This document shows positions 55,469-64,000 of a DNA stretch of 64,000 nt, in pieces (the first letter of the stretch is position 1; each line of letters opens with the position of its first letter). This DNA is from Paraspadella gotoi. Taxonomy: Eukaryota; Chaetognatha. The stretch spans positions 18,346,087 to 18,410,086 of the forward strand of contig CM119266.1 in NCBI GenBank assembly GCA_051294375.1, in the 5' to 3' direction. The notes beneath the pieces were generated by a model that searched no databases, was not told the DNA's origin, and worked only from the letters and a program-made list of their open reading frames with translations. Made by a program: the position numbers and the translations under genes.

Positions 55469-55981
55469 CACTGCGGCGCAAAAAAAAGAAGACACTTGTT
55501 AGCTCTAAATACCCCCACTATTTTTTTTTTAAATTTTGAAAAAATATTTATAAAAAGTATAGCTTTTTTTAAAAAAAATTAATTAGATCAGGCAGTAGAA
55601 TTTTTGGAGGTTAAGTTGATAGTACTTTTTTTTCTGACTGATGATAAAAGATTGTTTTTCTATATAATCTTTTTATTTAATTCAATTTGAATTAAGTCAA
55701 AAATGGTTGATACCTATCCCTACCTATATTCTATTCTGAATTTGTTCAGCCAATTTCATATTATAAACATTTTATAATAAGGAAAAGTTATTGACTAAAA
55801 AAAAAAAATTTGTACCAATCAGTTTTGATGTCCTTTAACTTTCGAACGCTTTGATATTTTTATTGGGACTTTGACCAATTGCTTTCAATAACCTTTATGT
55901 TATTATATTTTAATAAAATAAAACCATTCAATACGGTTTTTTCAATGTGAAAAAGTGTTTTCTTTTTTTTGCGCCGCAGTG
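55469..55981. mobile_element. 513-bp TA-flanked MITE (Tc1/mariner-like ends)
   Basis: Terminal inverted repeats CACTGCGGCGCAAAAAAAAG and its complement (CTTTTTTTTGCGCCGCAGTG) extend to about 30 bases with few mismatches. TA flanks both ends (55467-55468 and 55982-55983), the target preference of Tc1/mariner elements. The interior is AT-rich with no transposase frame, so this is a non-autonomous copy. It lies between PHPT1 and RIC1 and probably in the RIC1 upstream region. Confidence 0.9.
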
Positions 55982-56049
55982 TATCATTCATTTTATAAAC
56001 TTCGGGACATTTGATGACATGACATATCAATCGCCTAAAATTCAAATCA

Positions 56050-56675
56050 TTAATATCCATCGTTGTTAAAGGTGATACTGCTGTAGTTGGGATAGGCTTT
56101 CTTCAGCAGCGCCACCGTCTTCGAGTGATCCGCACGCCCGAAACCCATGGAGTGCCTGAAACGAAGTCAAGAGTAAATATCACGCTTTAGCCGAAAAGTT
56201 TCTCAGTATCCACACGAATTCGTCACCGACAAATGAACACCGAGCAGTGAGCCACTGCACTGCTCACTGTGCAATAGCAGAACATCATTCGTCTCTAAAC
56301 TGTAAATGTCTTTTAATAGTATTTTTTCAGTTGAAATACTAAATTCTTATATAATAAATAAGAAGGCCAAACTACTACTCCTCACCCGTAAACCAATATA
56401 GTTTTCCCTGCTACGTCGTGATTTATCCTTCCTCCTCCCTTGCAGACGCAGTCCACCCCCAGCGACGACTCAACGCGACCGCGAAAGTCTTCGTAGACGT
56501 CGGCGTGGTACTCCGCGTCGGCGTTGCCGCGGACGACCAGTTTGGTCGGAGGGTCGCCCGAGTCATCGTTGGCGCAGACGGAAATGAGGACGTACTTAAA
56601 GACGCCTTCTGGGTCAATCTCCACGTCGGGGATGGCCTCGAGACGCTGGGCCGCCGTTGGTGTCGCCGCCGCCAT
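56050..56675 (-). CDS. PHPT1: 14 kDa phosphohistidine phosphatase (Janus family)
   Basis: Removes phosphate from protein histidines. Two exons, 56386-56675 and 56050-56155, joined in phase 2, giving 131 residues (human 125). Family motifs: IPDVEIDPEGVFKYVLI, the catalytic histidine His57 in AEYHADVYEDF, VDCVCKGGGRINHD, ILVYGHSMGFGRADHSKT, and the C-terminal ending NNDGY, as in human. The ATG at 56675 gives the standard N-terminus. An open frame continues upstream to an ATG at 56825, adding 50 residues rich in Arg/Phe/Ser, which could be a targeting extension or just 5' UTR. It follows PTAR1 by 551 bp on the same strand. Confidence 0.93.
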
Positions 56676-57226
56676 CGACAGAGGGTGCTGCTGTTTTTTC
56701 TGTTTTTGTTTATCTTTTTGGGACACCACTCCGAGGTGGGCGTGGCTGAAAGCGAAGCACCTACAGAATAAATCTGGAGATCGAGTGACGAATCTAGTCG
56801 CGACGATCGAAGAGAAAAGAATCATCTTCGAGTATACATTTCGTAGTTGTTGTTTTGATCGTCGTCGTCGGCGTACTTTTTCGAAGTTTCAAAGAATTAA
56901 CGAATTAATCGAGAAACGCAAACGAAAACGTCTTTAGCACGATAACAACAGCGAAAATATGTTAGAACAATATATCCGACGCGTTTAAACCCGTTTAAAC
57001 GCAAAAGCCAAAATAAATTCGAGTTGGCGACAATTTCACGACGAATTTCACAATTTCAGAACTCTCACAACTGCGGCACACTTTGGACGCAATCTCTTTT
57101 TCTCACTTTTTCTACTAGTCCGATTAACGCGACATTTCTTTCTTTTATATCTTTATTTTTTCCTCTTTTCTTTATTACTTCTCCTTTTCCATTCCAAATT
57201 CCAATTGAGAGTTTTTTCTTCACTCA

Positions 57227-58772
57227 TCATATCATATGTATTTTATTTTCCTTCGTCTGTCTCGTCAGATTCCTTGTAAATACTTCGTATCGATCTCTAA
57301 GTGTCGTTTCCCATTCTCCGCCGCCTTCGCCGCCGAGAGCCAAAAGAAAGCTCCGGTCGGCGTCCTCGAAGGCGCGGAGATCCGGCGCCGAGGCGGACTC
57401 GACGGCGAGACGACGAAGTTCGCGACGATGAGACCAAAGGGATTCGTGTCCGGGGAAGAGGAGCATTAGATTATCGAGATGGAGGAGGTCGTCGAGGAGG
57501 GAATGAGGGATGTAGGAGGAAGAGGAGGGGGAGGAAAATATGGAGGAAGAGGAGAGGGTGGAGGAAGAAGGGGAGGAGGAAAGGATGCGGAGGAGGAAAA
57601 TGCGATAGCTGTGGGGAGAGAGGGGTCAGGAGAAAAAAGCGAATTGACGAGAAAAATTAATAATAAAAAATATTAATTAATATCTTCGTGAATTCTACAA
57701 AAATTAACCTAAAAGGACAAGCGTCTGATACGTGACTTCGTTGCCAGGATTTCGCCTCCTCCATCTCTCGACGGAAAAGGGCGGCGATCCGCTCCGGCGT
57801 CGATTCCGCCGCCGCCTCTGAATCCGCCGCATCCGCTTCTCCCGGTGTTTCCTCTTTCGTCACCGCTTCCGCCTTCGTTCCCGACTTCAACGCCAACCTC
57901 ACCAACCAACGGCGATGATCCCATGCATGGTAATTGCCATGATAACGTGAAGCAGCGGACGAGCAACGACGAAGCCCCTTAAAATTAAAGGAAGGAAAAA
58001 TCAAATTTGAGACAGAAAAGGCCATTCCGCACAACGCCTTTCGTCCCACCTCATCCACGATCGTCAAGACCCCTTCCGCCGACTTCGCCGCCTCCACCGC
58101 CCGACGCTGCAGAAATCGGAGGTGGACGAAGGTCTCGGCGCTGCGGGGATGACGCGTCAGAAGAAAGTGGGCGAACTTGAATTCAAAGCGAAGCTGCTCG
58201 TCGTCGTCGGCAGCAGCGGGAGAGTCCTGCGTCCGCTTCAATTCGTTCCAGGCGCCATAATCCTCGGAATTGACGATGAGGCAGAGTCGAGCGAGGCTCT
58301 CGCGACGGAAAGAGACCGAAGTGGGGTCGTAGAGGGGTTTTTTGATTAAGTCGTTCTCGACCGCATTTATGACTTTTTTACAGTTAGGGAAATCCTGGAG
58401 GTCATCTGCAGGGAAAGGTGTCAACGTCGAAACGAAGTCAACGTCCTCACAGTCTGATTTTTTAACGCCTTTCCTTCTTCCTTCGATGTCTTCGTCCGCG
58501 CTCCTTTTCCTTCCACCGCACCATCCTTCTTCAGACCTCTCATTCCTCAACTCTCTCGAGCATGCCTCGACCAGCGTCTTGGCGCAGCAGAGGAAGAGGC
58601 AAAAGTGGCGCCCGCTCGTCCGAAAGGCGCCGTGAGCGCCACACGCACCTCGCTCCGATTCGGGTCGCGGATGGGGGAGGATTTCCAGTTCGGGGTCGGC
58701 GAAAGAGTTAAGATGAGAGACGAGGGATGAATGGAGAAGAGAGACCCAAGGGGGGACCGGGATAGAGGTCAT
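57227..58772 (-). CDS. PTAR1: Protein prenyltransferase alpha-subunit repeat protein (PTAR1-like)
   Basis: Alpha-subunit-like scaffold of prenyltransferases. Vertebrate PTAR1 pairs with RABGGTB in geranylgeranyltransferase III. Three exons, 58050-58772, 57709-57977, 57227-57608. Phases close, giving 457 residues (human about 400). PPTA-type repeats: GNYHAWDHRRWLVRLAL and LFPGHESLWSHRRELRRLAV, plus HVSDACPFRSYRIFLLRIL, matching the HVSDHSxxxYRxFLL segment of PTAR1. The N-terminal third carries a Cys-rich patch (CLFLCCAKTLVEAC) and a long polar insert. Intron 1 is only 72 nt, a multiple of three with no stop, so an unspliced form would also be open. Exon 3 encodes a Ser-rich stretch (SSSPSSSTLSSSS). 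Family call good; PTAR1 preferred over FNTA or RABGGTA by the HVSD motif. Confidence 0.87.
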
Positions 58773-59303
58773 GGGTCGACTTTATCTTTAAGTTTTATCA
58801 CGATTGCCAGTTCATAACGTACAAGGAGACACACCGCAACCCGCCGCTAGAAAAAAAAAAGTTTTAAAAACCAAAGTCATTTACAATAGTCGAGTATAAA
58901 TTCTAATTTCATAATGATTGGTTATGACTTTACACGGCAGTGAGCGGAGAAAAGTTGCCTTAAAAATAGTCTTTCATTTTAAAACTAAAATTTTTTTCTT
59001 TAATCTTTTTATCTAACTTTCTTAATATTTTTAAAACAATTTATATAAAAAGGTATAAATATTAATATCTTCTGAGAGCTTTTAAAAATATGAAGAGTAT
59101 GGCATAATTAAAAATACTGTAATATAAAAATTAACCTATTTGGCTATAAATCAAAACTAAGATAACTGTTAAATTAAAAAATGCCAAAGAGCATATTAAA
59201 GAAGATTAATAGTTAATAGTTAATTAATAATTAAAAGTTCTTAAAAAATATTCAGAAAGTTAGACAAAAAGATTAAAAAAAGATTTTAGGTTTAAAATGA
59301 AAG

Positions 59304-60048
59304 TATGGCAACAGCCGGGTTGCCTGTGATGCCCATTGGGATGGGCATCTCACTGTTGGCTTTGGGGGCTTCCGACCCTCAGTAACGCCTCCAGTCACTG
59401 GCGCGGTTACCCTAGGACGGTCTCGCTTTGCCAACGCAGAGGGAAGTCATTAGGACTGTGGATGGAACACTACGCCTGGGATGGTGTGTTCCCCCTCTGA
59501 GCCAATGGATTTGGCTGACGGATGTGTGGACGTGAGGCAGTGTGAATATACCGCCACAGGATCCCGGGCCAAGACATCACTCAGGTTCCTCAAGCCTGAG
59601 AGGTGTCTGACAAGACTGTTACCATAGTGGGAGAGAGAGAGAGCGCGAGTTGTGGGGGCATAGGCGTTTGTCGTAGCGTACCCCAGGGGCATAGGCGTTT
59701 GTCGTAGCGTACCCGAAGTCGGCAGGGCATAGGCGTTTGTCGTAGCGTACCCTGAGAAGGTTGCGTGTTCGATAGTAGGGCTCACCACTTATGGCAACAG
59801 CCGGGTTGCCTGTGATGCCCATTGGGATGGGGCATCTCACTGTTGGCTTTGGGGCTTCCGACCCTCAGTGACGCCTCCAGTCACTGGCGCGGTTACCCTA
59901 GGACGGTCTCGCTTTGCCAACGCAGAGGGAAGTCATTAGGACTGTGGATGGAACACTACGCCTGGGATGGTGTGTCCCCCTCTGAGCCAATGGATTTGGC
60001 TGAACGGCCATGCGTTGGTACGTGAGGCAGTGTGAATATACCGCCACA
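59304..60048 (+). mobile_element. Composite hairpin-string insertion with AAAG target duplication
   Basis: Two direct copies of the 48199-type unit, 59304-59558 and 59790-60048, about 95 percent alike by eye, flank a 231-bp middle. The outer ends are TATGGCAACAGCC and ATATACCGCCACA. A 4-bp AAAG duplication flanks the whole (59300-59303 and 60049-60052), and removing it restores the uninterrupted arm of the host foldback. The middle carries a short (GA)n and three tandem copies of GCATAGGCGTTTGTCGTAGC. Confidence 0.85.
59667..59752 (+). repeat. Three tandem GCATAGGCGTTTGTCGTAGCGTACC units
   Basis: Three 25-26-base identical cores spaced 27 and about 38 bases apart, with GGGG before and CCCC or CCC after, so each unit can close as a G/C-clamped hairpin. 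They lie between the two direct copies of the composite insertion. Confidence 0.85.
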
Positions 60049-60167
60049 AAAGACGATTTTTTAGGCAACTTTACTCTGCTCATTGCCAAGTCAAATCATA
60101 ACCAATCAATATGAAATTAGAATATATAAATGACTTTGGTTTTTACCCAAACTATCACATTCTTTTT

Positions 60168-60496
60168 TTATCTGTCGTTGTCCCTGGCTCTCGCAGTTAT
60201 GGCGGCAGCGGCTGCGGCGACCATCTTTTGATCAGTACCTTTGGCCCCGAGACCAAGTTTTTCTTCGTATTCGAATCTGTCAGGAATAAAGTCGAAGGAA
60301 GAAAGATAAAGGAAAAAGAAAGCGCGAGAATTCCCAACCCTCATCATAAAAAGGCCCCGACTCTGCACGACCTGTTGGCCGCCTCCATGCGTCGTTTCGA
60401 CTGCAGTATTTCGCGGCGACGAGTTGTGACGTCGGTGCGGGCGAGGACGAAGAGGCCGACGCCCAAGACGACGAGGGCGCCCCACGACGACGTCAC
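60168..60496 (-). CDS. Small single-pass membrane protein (5' exon not found)
   Basis: Two exons, 60372-60496 and 60168-60276, joined in phase 2 and ending in TAA. Visible product about 77 residues: VTSSWGALVVLGVGLFVLAR gives one hydrophobic span, followed by a basic stretch (TDVTTRRREILQSKRRMEAA), then FEYEEKLGLG and an Ala-rich end AAAAAAITARARDNDR. The layout (short N-terminus, one span, then a basic amphipathic helix) resembles small mitochondrial inner-membrane or ER proteins. I could not assign a family. The acceptor at 60496 is in phase 0, so an upstream exon with the start codon is required and was not identified. Coding assignment rests on splice sites and composition only. Confidence 0.5.
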
Positions 60497-61417
60497 CTGG
60501 AGGAGTAATCTCGAATAAGATTGAGTTTCTCAATTTTATTTGCATATTGACTATTGTGGATATTAAATTCATTAGTAATAGTTTTGTTTGAGAAATTTAT
60601 ATTGGACATCTATTTCGATTTTTCGGTCTATAAATTTTAAATTTACACAAATTACTGCTACCAATTACTGCTACTAAATTTTTGTCTCTACAATGTATAT
60701 GTATATATATGTATATATATGTATATACAATGTATAGACTCTATATTTAATAGTGAATGACATATGTGAAAGATATTAAGAATTATTGAAATTTATAATG
60801 GGATTAATTATAGTATTTCTAAAGAAACTTATTATCAAAAAATATATTGCTACTTTATGCAAATGAGTTTTAACAAAGCTGTATTTGATCATTTTGTTTT
60901 ACCACTGGTTTAGGCAACTCCTCGCGGTTATATCACCATACTACCATATTTTTTTTATAGTATGCAAATTAATTTTTTGTCCAAAAAAATGCCCCTGCAC
61001 TATTTTTTTTTCAAAGTGGACTTTTCCCGGTTCTTTCTGTAAACAAAATTTTGCTCGGCATAGACTTTCTGAATACTCTCGGCGAGTAAAGATCTGCAAG
61101 CAAAGGCAAGATCTGGGTTGACATATCTCGCAAGTCTACAGCGGTTACAAACACAATACTTTGTTCCTTTTACTTAAATAAAACTAATACTCTGCGCTCA
61201 CTTTGAAGACGTTACTTCGAAAAAAAGAAATTTTCTTTGTCATCGTCTTCTCGCATTCGACCTTCACATTCACATTCACGTCGTCTTTTTGGTCAAACAA
61301 TTTGACGACGAATAAGAGTGAATTACGTAATATTTTGAATACCTGAAAAAATATCAAATCAGAAAAGAAAGGGGGCGTGCAATTTTAAAGAAACCCTGAA
61401 TAATATTACTATACATA

Positions 61418-62313
61418 GGGTAGTGCGGGGTAATTCGGAACAGGGGTAATTCGAAACACTGACATATAAAATTATATAACAGTCTCGTAGAATAAACTAT
61501 GCAGTTAAAAAAAANNNNNNNNNNTAAAATTTTCCACGAGACTGTGCACCGCGACATAATTAGGTGAAAAAAATATTATACCATTTCTTTTTAGCAATAA
61601 AAAATATAAAAAATTTTGGAATGAAATTTAACCCCTTAGGTTAAAAAATTAGTTTAAGTTATAATTAAGATGAAATTAATATAAAAATACATATTATGGT
61701 GGACTAAAATCTACCAACCAATAATAATATTTGGAAAAGGAAATAAAAAATAAAATTAAATTTAATAAGATAAATAAAAAATAAAAAATAACCATTGAAA
61801 AAAAAAATAAAAAATAACCATTGAAAATAAAAAATGGTCAGAAAACCAATATTAATTAGAAAGAAAGATGGGAACGAAATGCAGGAATTGAAGGAAATAA
61901 AAAACTGTATCAAAAATACTATAAATCAAAAAATATATACAAATTTTGTATTTATTATCATTCAATAATTTTTCAAAAGTGAGAACATGGTATTAAAAAT
62001 CATTTTACCCAATAAGAATATAAGATTTATAATTTTTCCTACATAAAACATTAATGAAAGGCTCTATGCACTTAATAATAGTATTTTAGTTATTATTTTC
62101 GGTAATATTATAAAGAATTATACATAATATATTAAGAACACTTCAATTTTTTTAAAAATGCGGTCCCAGGGGCAGCAGGAGAAAATCGACTGCATCGTCG
62201 ATTAGCGGGGACACTTTCCTAGATATATCACCAATTTTTTTTTTTCAAAATATATTTACTATGCGAAAAATTTTATTACTTCCAAAAATGTTCCGAATTA
62301 CCCGGCACTACCC
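61418..62313. mobile_element. 896-bp TA-flanked element containing the assembly gap
   Basis: The left end GGGTAGTGCGGGGTAATTCG is mirrored at the right end (CGAATTACCCGGCACTACCC), about 25 bases with one mismatch. TA flanks both ends (61416-61417 and 62314-62315). The interior is AT-rich, without a transposase frame, and contains the 10-N gap (61515-61524) and a 25-base SINE fragment near 61695. Tc1/mariner or pogo-type ends are suggested by the TA target. Confidence 0.82.
61515..61524. other. Assembly gap (10 N)
   Basis: Ten N after an A homopolymer. The true size is unknown. It lies inside the 61418-62313 element, so repeat collapse is the likely cause. Confidence 0.99.
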
Positions 62314-62765
62314 TATTTTACAATAGCTTCAAATTAGGCTCCCCCGATCTTCCCATAACTAAATAAAAAATTAATAAAATGAGAGCAAACATTAACAATA
62401 GGTGACCAAAAATATCACTTTATTAGACTGCGGTAATAAACAAATGAATTGTACAGCGTACATATTTTCATATTGTCAAGCGCAAAACAGCCTGGAGATC
62501 GATTCGGTTAAACACTACTCACTACTAAAACCCGACTAAAGAAAACCGCCACAAATGAAAAGCCATATCCCACGCGGTTGAGAAAATATAGAACTTTCAA
62601 TTCCAAACAAGAATCAAATTTAAAAGTCAAAACTTTAAATTTGCCGAAGTATTTGCCGGTGATTTCTTCCCATTGTTTTTTGATCGGGCTCCGTGACATG
62701 GGCGTGCCAATTCGGGGCCGAGGCAGCAAAACGACGCCAAATTTTAAACCCTGCCACTTCCTCTC

Positions 62766-63004
62766 CTACATTCCACCCAAATTGAGCAGAGATGGGTCGA
62801 AGGGCTGCCCCTGGAAGGGCGAGCCCTCGGCGTTCCAACCCGCCTTCAACTGGTCAACGATCTTGAGCTGATCACTCGTCGGTTTTCCCTGCTCTTTTTG
62901 CATCTGATCGAACTTGAGTTTGTTCACCGTGGCCAGGGACTCTTGGTCCAGATCCTCCAGAGGGCGAGAACAGTCGATGGCCTTGAGGTCAATGTCTTCT
63001 TCCC
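62766..63004 (-). CDS. NUDCD3: NudC domain-containing protein 3-like, last exon
   Basis: Terminal exon only, starting in phase 1 at 63004 and ending TAG at 62766. It gives 79 residues: EEDIDLKAIDCSRPLEDLDQ, LATVNKLKFDQMQKEQGKPT, then WNAEGSPFQGQPFDPSLLNL. This layout (pairwise acidic helix, FDQ/QK-x-GKPTS, then AEGSPF-x-GQ-x-FDP) matches the C-terminus of NudC-like dynein cofactors, best NUDCD3 (NudCL), a cochaperone that stabilises dynein intermediate chain. The p23/CS domain itself is not visible and must lie to the right of the window. NUDC is a less likely alternative. Confidence 0.65.
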
Positions 63005-63852
63005 CTACGTAGGGGGTAGGAATGGATGCGATGGAGGTGTGGAAAGGGGGCAGGTAATAGGGGGAAATTTAGTAAGAATTTAATAATACATAAATTTATC
63101 TAAATATGAAATTGGTACAACCAATATAAAAATTATCCATTCATTTAATAAACAAGCTATCTTGCCCCTGACTTTGGACAGGCTTTGGTGGTTTAAGGCC
63201 TCCATCACTCTTACAAAATAATGACATAGCAGGTCCCTGCAAGCTTTCAATCAAGACTTTCACACAATCTCGTTTATTCTCTTCCAGAGTACCTGTCTTC
63301 CTTATCAAGGAAGTGGTATAATGTTTCAATGAATGTTTCAATTGTATGAAAAGACCACTCCCTTAAGTATTAGATCGGGGAATACTATATTATACTCCGC
63401 ACTAGCATCAAAATACAAGGAGCTGAATTTTATGAAATTGGTACAACAAATATAAAAATTATCCATTCATTTAATAAACAATCTATCTTGCCCCTGACTT
63501 TGGACAGTCTTTGGTGGTTTAAGGCCTCCATCACTCTTACAAGATAATGACATAGCAGGTCCCTGCAAGCTATTTTATACTTAGTTTAAAAACTACAAAC
63601 TTCTGAGCTGAAATGATTAAACACCTAAGAAAATTTTATCTTTCAATTCATTATGTGTAAATCCTTTTTTTTTTATGTGTTTGTATATTAAAGAGACAGT
63701 TTGAGTATTTTTGCAGCAACAATCTCTCTCTCTCTCTCCCCAATTGACCATTTCACTTCTTCTTCAAAACTATCAAAATCTATCTGTCCTTACCCTAAGC
63801 CTATTCTCACCACTGATCACTGTCCTTTCTCAACTCTATGTTGGAAACTTTG

Positions 63853-63887
<35 letters not shown>

Positions 63888-64000
63888 TCTTTTGTAAGAA
63901 AATTTGTGAGCAATTCACAAAAATAATTTGGTGCTGATGAAGGCTCGCATTTGAGCCGAAACATGTTCGTCCATTATTAAATTAAATTGTTGTTGCAAAA
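63005..64000. other. Intron of the NUDCD3-like gene with repeats
   Basis: No exon recognised. It contains two copies of the R2 repeat (63107-63257 and 63432-63570, the same orientation, 325 bp apart), a (CT)n tract at about 63855-63884 and the foldback-arm relative with the hammerhead-like core. Confidence 0.5.
63934..63971 (+). ncRNA. Hammerhead ribozyme-like core, canonical bases
   Basis: CTGATGA, then A, stem II GGCTC/GAGCC with a six-base loop, GAAAC, six-base loop, GTC. All invariant core bases are present in the order of a minimal type I hammerhead. Stem III would be only A-U and C-G. Stem I can form between GGTG before and CATT after the core (two G-U pairs), extended after an internal loop by AATAATTT with AAATTAAATT. 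Short-stem-III hammerheads are known in Penelope-like retroelements and retrozymes of animals. No such coding region is visible here. Confidence 0.6.

Larger units (their letters stand above)
58865..60146. mobile_element. Foldback transposon interrupted by a later insertion
   Basis: The left arm runs from TAAAAACCAAAGTCATTTA (58865) to about 59070. The right arm resumes from about 59220 to 59303 and 60049 to 60146 (ending AAATGACTTTGGTTTTTA). The arms pair as diverged reverse complements: for example TGATTGGTTATGA with TCATAACCAATCA, and TCTAACTTTCTTAATATTTT with AAATATTCAGAAAGTTAGAC. A 745-bp hairpin-string insertion (59304-60048) splits the right arm. No coding capacity. It lies between PTAR1 and the small membrane protein gene. 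Confidence 0.85.

Noticed and set aside
60660-60740. (TATATG)n palindromic stretch as a possible regulatory site
   Set aside because: Simple AT repeat without nearby gene start; nothing beyond composition supports function.

Overview
This window is nuclear DNA of an invertebrate animal, probably assembled from shotgun data (a 10-N gap lies at 61515-61524). The evidence is spliced genes with GT-AG introns, GC-rich exons in AT-rich introns, two nuclear tRNA genes with internal A and B boxes, tRNA-derived SINE-like repeats, many inverted-repeat transposons and long (GA)n tracts. The gene set is ordinary animal housekeeping. I cannot name the species. Every exon chain below was built by hand from splice sites and reading-frame phase, and except for one base in MFSD6 all phases close exactly.

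Region 1 (1-4.8 kb) is AT-rich, with a minisatellite and dispersed repeats and no recognised gene. Region 2 (4.8-23.6 kb) is one plus-strand gene for an MFSD6-type transporter whose 5' part is not visible. Its 14.2 kb intron (6438-20634) holds two complete genes on the opposite strand: an aldo-keto reductase (8.1-13.4 kb) and an SLC16/monocarboxylate-type transporter (17.3-19.9 kb). One reductase intron holds a palindrome of about 1.15 kb. Region 3 (24.3-24.7 kb) has tRNA-Asp(GTC) and tRNA-Pro(AGG), divergently arranged.

Region 4 (25.6-63 kb) has twelve genes, all on the minus strand. In order of transcription they are NUDCD3-like (3' end only), a small membrane protein, PTAR1-like, PHPT1 (phosphohistidine phosphatase), RIC1 (Rab6 GEF subunit), a Rieske-DUF455 fusion protein, UTP14 (SSU processome), NCOA5, a sniffer-like short-chain dehydrogenase, NCAPH (condensin subunit), CRCP/RPC9 (RNA polymerase III) and PPP1R11 (PP1 inhibitor-3). 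RIC1, the Rieske fusion, UTP14 and NCOA5 are separated by only about 185-320 bp.

The most unusual material is in the mobile and structured DNA: a near-perfect foldback with 0.52 kb arms whose ends carry hammerhead-ribozyme-like cores, with a third and more canonical copy at the window end; a repeat family built as a string of hairpins with 4-bp target duplications; a foldback element interrupted by that family; two TA-flanked terminal-inverted-repeat elements; and a conserved 12-bp-stem hairpin found three times. Among proteins, the Rieske-DUF455 fusion and the altered active-site spacing of the SDR deserve attention.
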